A stretch of 48,967 bases of DNA from a virus, in the IMG/VR virus record IMGVR_UViG_3300025168_000137, positions 1 to 48,967 of that record; one strand, 5' to 3'. Under the pieces are notes generated by a model. That model was given only the letters and a program-made list of their open reading frames with translations, was not told the origin of the DNA and did not search any database. Both the position numbers and the translations under genes were made by a program. Shown piece by piece: positions 20,897 through 28,722 of the stretch (the stretch's first letter is position 1; each line of letters starts with the position of its first letter).

Positions 20897-21673
20897 ATGT
20901 TATCAGCAGAAAAAATCCAAGCAAATTGGGACCGTTATATAAGTGTAATAGGAACATGTTTTTCAAAAGAAAGAACAGACATATTATTACCCTTTTTAGA
21001 CAAATATAAAGAAAGAATGATGATGATGCCTGCTTCAAGTAAGAATTGGCACCATTCAGCATTTGCAGGTGGTTATACTGATCATGTTTTGCGTGTTTTT
21101 GATTGTGCTAATAAGTTGTATGAAACATGGATAGCAATGGGTGGTGACGTTTCCACATATACTGTTGAAGAAATGAAGTTCGCAGCATTATTCCATGATT
21201 TAGGCAAGATGGGTCAACAAGAAGGCGAATATTATCAACCAAATGACTCACAATGGCATATGGATAAGTTAGGTCAAATGTATAAATTTAACACTGACAT
21301 TCCTGCTATGAAAGTTCCAGAACGTTCATTATTTATCTTACAGGAAATTGGATGTAAAGTTACTCAAAATGAATTTATTACAATTAAAATTCATGATGGT
21401 TTGTATGATGAGTCAAATAAGTTTTACTTTATGTCTGGTCAAAAAGAAACTAGATTAAGAACACATTTACCATTGTTAATGCATCAAGCAGATCATATGG
21501 CTGCTCAAATTGAATTTGAGTTGTGGAATAATTCAGCTAATCCTTCTTCTAAACCAGCTAATGCTACTAAAGGTGATAAAACATTAAGAGCAGCTAAAAA
21601 AATAAAAGTAGAAAATAACCCAAAATTAGCATCAGCAACATTAGATGTTATAGATTCATTTTTTAAAGATTAA
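20897..21673 (+). CDS. HD-domain phosphohydrolase (258 aa)
   Basis: Metal-binding signatures of the HD superfamily appear in order. WHHSAFAGGYTDHVLRV (about 51-67) contains the first His residues, FHDLGKMG (99-106) is the HD doublet His100-Asp101, and LMHQADHMAAQ near 195 is the distal Asp. The family hydrolyses phosphomonoesters or phosphodiesters such as nucleotides or cyclic nucleotides, and some are RNA or DNA processing factors. The substrate cannot be told here. The C-terminus is a short Lys-rich helix ending in FFKD. The gene sits between small proteins and the sigma-like gene, with gaps of 1-2 nt. Confidence 0.75.
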   Translation: MLSAEKIQANWDRYISVIGTCFSKERTDILLPFLDKYKERMMMMPASSKNWHHSAFAGGYTDHVLRVFDCANKLYETWIAMGGDVSTYTVEEMKFAALFHDLGKMGQQEGEYYQPNDSQWHMDKLGQMYKFNTDIPAMKVPERSLFILQEIGCKVTQNEFITIKIHDGLYDESNKFYFMSGQKETRLRTHLPLLMHQADHMAAQIEFELWNNSANPSSKPANATKGDKTLRAAKKIKVENNPKLASATLDVIDSFFKD

Positions 21674-21675
21674 AT

Positions 21676-21924
21676 ATGATTACACTTAGTATTATATTAA
21701 CAGTAGTAATAACAGCTTCCTTTTTTGTTATTAGAAATTTATTACAAAAAAACGAACAATTAGAAGATTTTATTTCAAAACAAAGCGATGCAATTTCTGC
21801 TTGTGATAAAAGATTAAAAGAAATAGATGATAAAAATATATTCTACGCAGATGATCAAATTGGGTTCTTTTTTAAAGAAGTACAAAAAATACAAGACGCC
21901 TTAAATGAATTTATGCTTAAATAA
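21676..21924 (+). CDS. Single-span membrane/coiled-coil protein (82 aa)
   Basis: An N-terminal membrane helix (about 2-20, LSIILTVVITASFFVI) is followed by a coiled coil (NEQLEDFISKQSDAISAC) and a second helix at the end (FFKEVQKIQDALNEFML). This plan is common among small phage membrane proteins of unknown role. It starts 2 nt after the HD gene and lies 14 nt before the sigma-like gene. Confidence 0.6.
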   Translation: MITLSIILTVVITASFFVIRNLLQKNEQLEDFISKQSDAISACDKRLKEIDDKNIFYADDQIGFFFKEVQKIQDALNEFMLK

Positions 21925-21938
21925 AATGTAAAAAATAC

Positions 21939-22715
21939 ATGTCAAACAAAACCAAGTACGCCCCATCACCCCCTCCAGAACCAGTAATCACTGGTTCTCT
22001 TGAGCCAGGACCTAAAAAAAGAGGTAGAAAAAGAACTAAAAAACAATATTTTACTCCTGATACAGACGCAGCTATAAAAGAATATTTATCTTCATCAAAT
22101 CAAGATGAAAGAGATGAAATATTTAAAGAAAGAATTTGGTATCCTTTTTATAAATTAGCAGAAAACTTAATCCATACATTTAAATTCTATTATACAGAAG
22201 TAGATGATTTAGAAGATTTAAAACATGAAGTAATTTGTTTTCTTTTAGAAAAACTAGATTATTTTAAACCTGACAGAGGTTCAAAAGCTTTTAGTTATTT
22301 TTCAATTGTAGGAAAAAATTATCTTATTCTTTATAATAATAATAATTACAAAAAGAAAAAACAAAAAGTAGACGTTTTAAAAGCAGACGAAGATGATGGT
22401 GTTTTATATCAGTTAGGAAGAGATGGACGTAAAGAGGAAATAAAAAACTTTATAGATTATTTTACAGAATATGTAGATAAACATATGTTTACTATGTTTA
22501 AAAAAGAAAAAGATAGAAAAGTATGTGATGCTATTAATATATTATTTAAACGTAGAGAAAATTTAGAAATATTTAATAAAAAAGCCCTTTACATTTATAT
22601 TCGTGAAATGACAGGAGTAGAAACTCCCATAATAACTAAGGTAACTAAAGGTTTAAGAAAACTTTATAAAAAACTTTATTCTGAGTATGATGAAACAGGA
22701 TATGTAAGAGTCTAA
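21939..22715 (+). CDS. T4 gp55-like sigma factor for late transcription (258 aa)
   Basis: A disordered Pro/Lys-rich N-terminus (about 1-40) precedes a sigma-70 region-2-like core. The core is seen as YKLAENLIHTFKFYY, DLEDLKHEVICFLLEKLDYF and then DRGSKAFSYFSIVGKNYLI. The pairing of a KHEV helix with a GxxAFSYFS motif is characteristic of T4 gp55 and relatives, which bind host core RNA polymerase and recognise one simple -10-like late element. The C-terminal half is basic and helical (KVTKGLRKLYKKLY). It presumably reads the TATATTTATA elements found in this window. The fold assignment is good, and the family name is by motif memory. Confidence 0.75.
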   Translation: MSNKTKYAPSPPPEPVITGSLEPGPKKRGRKRTKKQYFTPDTDAAIKEYLSSSNQDERDEIFKERIWYPFYKLAENLIHTFKFYYTEVDDLEDLKHEVICFLLEKLDYFKPDRGSKAFSYFSIVGKNYLILYNNNNYKKKKQKVDVLKADEDDGVLYQLGRDGRKEEIKNFIDYFTEYVDKHMFTMFKKEKDRKVCDAINILFKRRENLEIFNKKALYIYIREMTGVETPIITKVTKGLRKLYKKLYSEYDETGYVRV

Positions 22716-22721
22716 AAATTC

Positions 22722-22732
22722 CATATTTATAA
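22722..22732 (+). promoter_or_regulatory. Candidate late promoter element (CATATTTATAA)
   Basis: ATATTTATA stands 10 nt before the ATG at 22742, immediately after the gp55-like gene, and would head the baseplate/tail module. The spacing to the start is short, so the leader would be only a few bases. Confidence 0.3.
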
Positions 22733-22741
22733 TAAAATAAT

Positions 22742-23122
22742 ATGGATTCATTAAACCAAATACTTTTTGATGATAAATCCTTTGGTGATTTATTAAAAGA
22801 AATTCACGGTAATCAAAAGAAAAAAGCAAAACAACTTGCATCTTTAATTGCTGAATTACGTCCTTTAGTTCAATCATTAGGTGATGCTACTGTTGTAGTT
22901 CCATTAATTAAGGAATATATGGAAATAAGTGTTAAAAATGATGATCAATTAATTAAAATGGCTGCTATTGTACAACGTTTATCTTCAGGAGCAGCTAACT
23001 CAGGAGATGGTGGTTTATTAACTACTGAAGAAATGGACCAATTAATGGATGTAGCAGAAGAAATAGCAAAAACAGTTGAAAAACCTAAAGAAATAGAATC
23101 TCCTAAAAAAGAAGAAAAATAA
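22742..23122 (+). CDS. Hypothetical helical protein (126 aa)
   Basis: This protein is helix-rich throughout (FGDLLKEIHGNQKKKAKQL, then VPLIKEYMEISVKNDDQLI), with a short Gly/Ser turn (SSGAANSGDGG) and a Lys/Glu/Pro tail. It opens the tail module and its stop overlaps the next start (TAATG). It may be a baseplate-assembly or regulatory partner. I do not recognise its family. Confidence 0.6.
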   Translation: MDSLNQILFDDKSFGDLLKEIHGNQKKKAKQLASLIAELRPLVQSLGDATVVVPLIKEYMEISVKNDDQLIKMAAIVQRLSSGAANSGDGGLLTTEEMDQLMDVAEEIAKTVEKPKEIESPKKEEK

Positions 23123-24204
23123 TGGGTGGAAACGGAGAGATGGTTTTAGGCTCAGATCAAGGAGCAACAACGGGAAACACACAATCCCCTCCACAAATAA
23201 TAGCTGTTAGAGTATTAGATATTATTTTAGATTCTTCTCATTCAAAATTTGGGGATCTTGGTTCTTATGATAGTATAGGAACTATATTTTATGGAAAGGT
23301 ATTAAATAGAAAAGGTAATGATGAACCAAATATAGAATATAGAGCAAAGCCTCTTTTTCAATCAATAAAACAATATCCCTTAAAAAATGAAATTGTATTA
23401 TTAGTAGATGCTCCTAATAAGTTATTAGATCATAATCGTAATAAAGATGCACAATCTAAATATTACTTACCTAATGTAAATATTTGGAACCATACTCATA
23501 CTAATGCATTACCTAATATGCAGTATTATAATGAGGGGGGAGTAGAAAGAAGCGCTGAAAATTATGGAACAGTAGGGGGAAACACAGTAAGAATAGCTGA
23601 AGAAGATAATTCCGTAGAAATTCCTTTAGGGGAATATTTTACTGAAAAGTTACAAATACAACCATTATTACCTTTTGAGGGTGATACTATTATAGAAGGT
23701 CGTTTTGGTAATTCAATAAGATTTGGAGCTACAGCTAAAGAAGCATCAGAAAAAGCAGCATATTCAACTAAAGGAAATACAGGAGATCCTATTATAGTTA
23801 TACGTAATGGTGCTTTAGTAGAAGAAGAAGATAATGGTTGGGAACATACAATAGAAAATATAAATGATGATCATTCAACTATATATTTAACATCAAATCA
23901 AATATTACCTAATATGGAAATAGTAGCAGGTAATTGGGATTCATGGTTAGCTAATCATGATATATTAGATGTAGGAGAAGGAGCAAACGCCTTTGATAAT
24001 ATAACTAGAGGTCCTAAACCTGACGTTTCTGAAGTTGATCCTGAAGATGAAGAAAACAAACCAACAGACAAAGAATTTAAAAATGAAGATATAGAGGAAG
24101 ATAATTCTGAAGAATTCCCAGTTGAAGATGAAGAAATAGAACCATTATTTAGATATGGGTGGAGGGATGAAAATAGATCAGATTTAAATAAAGAAGAATT
24201 ATAA
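23122..24204 (+). CDS. Baseplate hub-type OB-fold protein (360 aa)
   Basis: The N-terminal part has the recurrent tail-hub pattern AVRVLDIILDSSH...FGDLG...IGTIFYGKV, with YPLKNEIVLLV at about 92-102. The central block LQIQPLLPFEGDTIIEGRFG, then NSIRFG and GDPIIVIRNG matches a motif shared by many large marine myophage baseplate proteins, an OB-like barrel. The C-terminal 60 residues are strongly acidic. In T4 the OB domain is the first part of gp5. Here it is a separate protein followed by a hydrolase gene and a beta-rich gene. Role: tail-tip/baseplate hub, by motif and position. Confidence 0.65.
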   Translation: MGGNGEMVLGSDQGATTGNTQSPPQIIAVRVLDIILDSSHSKFGDLGSYDSIGTIFYGKVLNRKGNDEPNIEYRAKPLFQSIKQYPLKNEIVLLVDAPNKLLDHNRNKDAQSKYYLPNVNIWNHTHTNALPNMQYYNEGGVERSAENYGTVGGNTVRIAEEDNSVEIPLGEYFTEKLQIQPLLPFEGDTIIEGRFGNSIRFGATAKEASEKAAYSTKGNTGDPIIVIRNGALVEEEDNGWEHTIENINDDHSTIYLTSNQILPNMEIVAGNWDSWLANHDILDVGEGANAFDNITRGPKPDVSEVDPEDEENKPTDKEFKNEDIEEDNSEEFPVEDEEIEPLFRYGWRDENRSDLNKEEL

Positions 24205-24224
24205 ATTAATAATAAAAGAACAAA

Positions 24225-26255
24225 ATGCCACTTAATAATTGTGTACAATGTACAAGTATAACTGGAGGTGCAAGATTTAGAATAGTCGGTTATGCGGAAG
24301 ATGACCCATTAGGAGGGTGTAATTGGACAGAGTTAAGGGATTGCCAAAAATCAAATCTAGGATATGGTAGAAACGAAACATCAGTAGCTGATCTAATGGG
24401 TTCATCTACTTCAGAGGTTACGGATTATGAGGTAACTCCCACTGTTAACGACATTGAAAATGGTATAGATGAAATTAAAGGTGAGGAAGCTACTGATTAT
24501 CAAGAAGGTAGTGATCAATGTTTAAAACATTTAGAAGTTTATAGTAGGATTTTAAAAAAATGTGTCCCTGATTTAGACATGACAGATATAAAATGTAAGG
24601 GAAATATAGATCCAGAAAATACAAGTTTCGCTACTTTTAGCACTTGGAGTGTACAATCACAAAAATGTGTAATGTGTAAAATAGGACAATATTGGGATGA
24701 TGACCATCAAGTATGTGAGTGGATTAATGATGAACTTGATGATTTACCTGATTATTTTCCTTGTGATGGTGTAGAATGTGGAACAGGGGGAGCCTGTGAA
24801 GAGGGTGTTTGTGTATGTCATGCTGGTTATGAACATGAAGATGAAAGTGATTTAACATCTAAGTGTGTAAAAATTCCTGCTCCTGCTATAGATCCAGATG
24901 AACTTAACACTTTTGAATTAGAACAAGAATTTAAAATTAATAACAATACTGAATATAGTTTTCTAGCTTTAGCGATTAGTTTTAACCCTGCCTGGAATGA
25001 TGAGGTGGGGGGAACTTGGAAGGGTCATATAAATAAAGATTTACCTATATGGCGAGCTGGACAAGTACATTCAGGAGCTAAATTACCAGCAACACTTGAG
25101 TATAAAGGGGGGCCCCTAAAAAATTATGCTGGTAAAGTACCTCCAAAAAAATATATAAATCCTATTTTACATGAAATGTTTTGTGGTGGAAAAACATTAG
25201 CAAATGCAGCAGATCACTTAAAATATGGAACTTGGTATGGAGACAATGATGCAGTAATTCCAGCACATCTTTCCGATGCTGGTGAGGATGATAGCAGAAG
25301 ATTTAATATTCGTACGGCAGGAAAATATGATGATGTATCTAAATCCTCTCCTTTTAAGTATTGTTTTCCAGGAAAAGGCCCAGCAGAAGAAACAATTAAA
25401 ACATATAAATATAAAACGGGCGATACTATTCCTACAGGTAAAAAGGTAGGAGATAAATATTCTGTTACAAAAAAACATTCTAGACAATATATTCCCAAAA
25501 GGTGGGGTTATTGTTATGAACATAACACAGATGGGGCTAATTCTAATGGAGATTCTTGGCTTTTTTGCGCTGCGGGAGTCTCGTATACAATGGACTTATT
25601 TAGAATGAAATATTTTCAATATTTAAATACAGGTGAAATTCCTGGGGGAAATGGATTAGGAAAAGGAGACACAGGCTCTTACCAATGTGTAGCTAAAAAC
25701 GCAAAAAATGGAGGGGGTTCTAAATACTACGAAAAAAATGATGAGACTTTTGTTTATTGGCATAAAAAAGAATATGTTGGTAGTAAACTTACAGATACTA
25801 AGAAAAATATTGCAAAAATGACTAGGATTTCAAACTGGAAAGGAGCTATATTTGCATATAACTATGGAAAGGGGGGTCATATAGGAATAGTTATGCATAT
25901 AGAAAATCCAAGTACACCTTCTAAATGTTATATATGGACTCTTGAATTTAACACAAAAGTTAATAGTAGTGGAAGTCAAGATGGAGCTCAGTTAGCCTTT
26001 AATAGAAGACGAGTTAGGGGGAGGAACTATTGGAAGTTTTCTAGCACAGAACATATATTTGGGGGAACTTGGGCACCTAATGGATTAGGAGATCATGATT
26101 ATATAAAAGACCTATTAGGGGTAGAGGGAAACCCAGATTGGGATAACAAAACAGGAACAGAAGAGGTATCTATAACTAAAGGTGAGGGTGCTAATAAGAT
26201 AACAACAGTTGAAACTAAATTATCATCTGATACAATAAAATCCTATTTTAATTAA
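24225..26255 (+). CDS. Tail-associated protein with EGF-like and papain-type (CHAP/NlpC-like) domains (676 aa)
   Basis: The N-terminal 175 residues are Cys-rich (CVPDLDMTDIKC, CVMCKIGQYWDD). At about 179-217 there is an EGF-like module, CDGVECGTGGACEEG followed by VCVCHAGYEHED. The C-terminal part has the catalytic pattern of a papain-like amidase/peptidase: Cys448 in SWLFCAAGVSYTMDL, His552 in KGGHIGIVMHIE, and Glu574/Asn576 in WTLEFN. Such domains cut peptidoglycan peptides or cross-links. Placed right after the hub OB protein, it is the likely tail lysin, in the position held by the lysozyme domain of T4 gp5. The catalytic residues are inferred from motif order. Confidence 0.65.
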   Translation: MPLNNCVQCTSITGGARFRIVGYAEDDPLGGCNWTELRDCQKSNLGYGRNETSVADLMGSSTSEVTDYEVTPTVNDIENGIDEIKGEEATDYQEGSDQCLKHLEVYSRILKKCVPDLDMTDIKCKGNIDPENTSFATFSTWSVQSQKCVMCKIGQYWDDDHQVCEWINDELDDLPDYFPCDGVECGTGGACEEGVCVCHAGYEHEDESDLTSKCVKIPAPAIDPDELNTFELEQEFKINNNTEYSFLALAISFNPAWNDEVGGTWKGHINKDLPIWRAGQVHSGAKLPATLEYKGGPLKNYAGKVPPKKYINPILHEMFCGGKTLANAADHLKYGTWYGDNDAVIPAHLSDAGEDDSRRFNIRTAGKYDDVSKSSPFKYCFPGKGPAEETIKTYKYKTGDTIPTGKKVGDKYSVTKKHSRQYIPKRWGYCYEHNTDGANSNGDSWLFCAAGVSYTMDLFRMKYFQYLNTGEIPGGNGLGKGDTGSYQCVAKNAKNGGGSKYYEKNDETFVYWHKKEYVGSKLTDTKKNIAKMTRISNWKGAIFAYNYGKGGHIGIVMHIENPSTPSKCYIWTLEFNTKVNSSGSQDGAQLAFNRRRVRGRNYWKFSSTEHIFGGTWAPNGLGDHDYIKDLLGVEGNPDWDNKTGTEEVSITKGEGANKITTVETKLSSDTIKSYFN

Positions 26256-26259
26256 TAAT

Positions 26260-26814
26260 ATGGCAGACAGTAAAGTAAAAATAATAAGAAAACCAAAACA
26301 ACCTTTTGCTTATCAAGGCAATCAGGTAATTATTAACACTGATAGAATTGTAATGCAATCTAAACACGATAGTATTTTAGCATTTGCAAATGAACATATG
26401 TCTTTTAGTGCTAATGGGAGTATTCATTTTGACACAAGTAATGCAGATTCAAGTTATTTTATAATAAATTCTCCAAAAATGATTTTTGGATTAGAAAATA
26501 ATGGAGCTAAATTACCTACAGAACCTGCTTTATTAGGAGAAAAAACAGAAGCATGGATGTCAGAATTATTAGCATGTATAGATGCTTTATGTGATATATT
26601 AAGTGGGGCACAAAATACAGATTCAGCTGATGATGTTCCTTCAGCTGCCTTAGTTGAAGCTTTAAATAAAATTATAGTAAAAAAACATTTAAAAGCTTTA
26701 GGTCATAAAATTGGATATAAACAAGATGGACAAGGTAATTTTTCAAAAATGTCAGGGCAAAAAAGCACAATATCTAGTAAAAGAATATATTTAGCAGATA
26801 ATAAAGGAGAATAA
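26260..26814 (+). CDS. Beta-rich baseplate/needle-type protein (184 aa)
   Basis: Residues about 10-80 show short repeating strands (QVIINTDRIVMQSK, DSILAFANEHMSFSANGSI, YFIINSPKMIFG), the style of a beta-helix needle. A helical segment (WMSELLACIDALCDIL) follows and then a basic end (SGQKSTISSKRIYL). It directly follows the OB protein and the hydrolase, so the three genes reproduce the domain order of T4 gp5 as separate proteins. No exact family is recognised. Confidence 0.6.
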   Translation: MADSKVKIIRKPKQPFAYQGNQVIINTDRIVMQSKHDSILAFANEHMSFSANGSIHFDTSNADSSYFIINSPKMIFGLENNGAKLPTEPALLGEKTEAWMSELLACIDALCDILSGAQNTDSADDVPSAALVEALNKIIVKKHLKALGHKIGYKQDGQGNFSKMSGQKSTISSKRIYLADNKGE

Positions 26815-26817
26815 ATT

Positions 26818-27834
26818 ATGAATAAAATATTAGGAAAAATAAAAACAAAAGCTGATAGTGTCTTATTTGATCTTAAAGAAAAAGGCAAAAAAGAGGGGGA
26901 AAAACAAGTTAATAAATGGAAAGATAAGTTACCTAATGAAGACCAAATAGCAGAAAAATTAGGAAAATATGCACCTAATATGTGTGATCCTGCTAAGAAA
27001 AAAAAATTAGAAGCAAAATATAATAAAATAAAAAATTTCTTAAATAAAGCACAAACAATAATAGGGGCTTCTGTAGCTGCATTAAATGCACTATTAGGTT
27101 TATTAAAATTAGTAGAAAAATTAATAAAAATATTAGAAACTATAATAAAAGTATTAAATGTTATTTTAAAAGTATTAAAAATAGTAATAAAAATAGCAAA
27201 AATAGTAGTTAAATTTTTAGGAGGAACAGGCACAGGAGGACTTATAGATATAATATCTAGATTAATAGTAAAAGCAGAATATAAAATAAAAGGATGGTCA
27301 GAAGCAGTTAAAAGAGTCTTAGAATGGATTAAAAAGAAAAAAGCAAAATATATAGACCCAATATCTAAAATTTTAAATAAAGCAATAAAAGCATTAACTA
27401 AATTATTAGGAATGATATCTGGATTAATAGCTATATTAGAAATGTTATATTTATTTCTTTTATCTAAATGTGTTTTAACCCAAGAAAACGACTCTGGAGC
27501 AAATGATAATAATAGAGGTAGAGGAACTGCAGGAACAGGAGCAGGCGGAGGAGGAGATACAGGAACAGGAGATGGATATATAGGAGGCTCTGGAGAAAAT
27601 AAAGGAGACCAATTAGAAAAACTATCAGCAACTTTAGATAGTGGTTCTCCTGAAGAAATAATGGCTAGATTTGGAGGAACCGGAAATGCAGAATATATAC
27701 ATTATGTAGAAAGAGCAGGATTTGTATCTTTTGGATATGAAAGATTTAACGCAGCTACAGGTAAAGAACCAATAGTAGAAGCAGTTACAAAATTTGGGGC
27801 TCTAGGAGACGAGTATTCATCAGAAAATTTATAA
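26818..27834 (+). CDS. Hydrophobic helix-repeat virion-type protein (338 aa)
   Basis: Residues about 70-230 are a long series of Ile/Leu/Lys amphipathic helices (IKILETIIKVLNVILKVLKI and similar). They could form membrane-active or bundle-forming segments. The N-terminus is a charged helix (LKEKGKKEGEKQVNKWKD). From about 225 the chain becomes a Gly/Asp/Asn-rich linker (GTGAGGGGDTGTGDG) and then a compact C-terminal domain (FGGTGNAEYIHYVERAGF). Such a helix-repeat protein in the tail module may be a tail-tip or membrane-penetrating component. No family is recognised. Confidence 0.55.
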   Translation: MNKILGKIKTKADSVLFDLKEKGKKEGEKQVNKWKDKLPNEDQIAEKLGKYAPNMCDPAKKKKLEAKYNKIKNFLNKAQTIIGASVAALNALLGLLKLVEKLIKILETIIKVLNVILKVLKIVIKIAKIVVKFLGGTGTGGLIDIISRLIVKAEYKIKGWSEAVKRVLEWIKKKKAKYIDPISKILNKAIKALTKLLGMISGLIAILEMLYLFLLSKCVLTQENDSGANDNNRGRGTAGTGAGGGGDTGTGDGYIGGSGENKGDQLEKLSATLDSGSPEEIMARFGGTGNAEYIHYVERAGFVSFGYERFNAATGKEPIVEAVTKFGALGDEYSSENL

Positions 27835-27849
27835 AAAAACTAATTAATT

Positions 27850-27860
27850 TATATTTATAA
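27850..27860 (+). promoter_or_regulatory. Candidate late promoter element (TATATTTATAA)
   Basis: TATATTTATA, identical over ten bases to the copy at 16870, lies 15 nt upstream of the ATG at 27876, in a rare 41-nt gap inside the tail module. It would provide extra transcription for the baseplate wedge genes. Confidence 0.45.
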
Positions 27861-27875
27861 CAAACACAAGAAACA

Positions 27876-28286
27876 ATGAAAGCAAAAACATTCGAAAATC
27901 TAATTAGAAAAGTAGTTAGAGAAGAAATCGATTATGCGTTACGTAGAGAAATTAAAACACTTAAAGAAGATTTACGTGATGAATTAAAACCATCAATCAC
28001 AGAACATACTGAAAGAATGGTTGAAGTCCCTGAAATAACAAAAAATTCTTTAAGAGAAAAAATAATGGGTAATGAACCAATAAAACAACGCCCACAACAA
28101 AATTACACATCTAATGGAGCATTAAATGATTTATTAAATGAAACAGCACAAGGAGACACAAACACACAAACAGCTATGGCTCCTAGCATAACAGAAACAA
28201 CAAATATACCTGACCCTATAGCAAAAGCAGTAACAAGAGATTATAGTGATTTAATGAAAGCAATAAGCAAGAAAAAAGGAAGATAA
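27876..28286 (+). CDS. Coiled-coil baseplate-adjacent protein (136 aa)
   Basis: The N-terminal half is a charged coiled coil (FENLIRKVVREEIDYALRRE, then LKEDLRDELK). The second half is Pro/Thr/Asn/Gln-rich and probably flexible. The opening KVVREEI pattern is often seen in small proteins next to gp25 in marine myophages, so a structural assembly role is likely. The next gene (gp25-like) starts 3 nt after its stop. Confidence 0.6.
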   Translation: MKAKTFENLIRKVVREEIDYALRREIKTLKEDLRDELKPSITEHTERMVEVPEITKNSLREKIMGNEPIKQRPQQNYTSNGALNDLLNETAQGDTNTQTAMAPSITETTNIPDPIAKAVTRDYSDLMKAISKKKGR

Positions 28287-28289
28287 TAA

Positions 28290-28721
28290 ATGGCTATTAT
28301 ACAAAGATTAAATAGAGGGATACATCCCTTAGACATGCCAGAAAATGAACGAGTAGCAATTGGTGTTACTTTACCATTTGATGGTGAAGCTGTATTTAAT
28401 TCTTCGTATACAACTAAGGCTCAAATCAAAAGTAATTTACTTAATTTATTATTAACAAACCCTGGTGAAAGATTCATGAATCCTAGATTTGGAATAGGAA
28501 TAAGAAAATTTCTATTTGAACAGGTAATTGACAGAGAACAATTAACAAACAAAATACAAGATGGAATAGTAAGATATATTCCTGCAATTGAATTAACAAA
28601 TTTAGTTATGGGAAGACAAGGTATGGAAACTACTCCTGAAATTCATACATTTAAAATTCATATAGCTTATAAAATTAAAAGAGAAGACTCAGTGGATGCA
28701 ATAGAATTAAATTTAAACTAA
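28290..28721 (+). CDS. Baseplate wedge protein, gp25-like (143 aa)
   Basis: The gp25/GPW signature is present: a beta-rich N-terminus (IGVTLPFDGEAVFNSSYTT), an alpha helix (AQIKSNLLNLLLT) followed by NPGERFMNPRFGIGIRKFLF, which holds the conserved GER...P.FG element. The length is normal for this family (T4 gp25 is about 132 aa). gp25 is part of the baseplate wedge sheath initiator found in all contractile injection systems. The start ATG is 3 nt after the preceding stop, and the gp6-like gene follows after 1 nt. Confidence 0.85.
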   Translation: MAIIQRLNRGIHPLDMPENERVAIGVTLPFDGEAVFNSSYTTKAQIKSNLLNLLLTNPGERFMNPRFGIGIRKFLFEQVIDREQLTNKIQDGIVRYIPAIELTNLVMGRQGMETTPEIHTFKIHIAYKIKREDSVDAIELNLN

Positions 28722-28722
28722 A

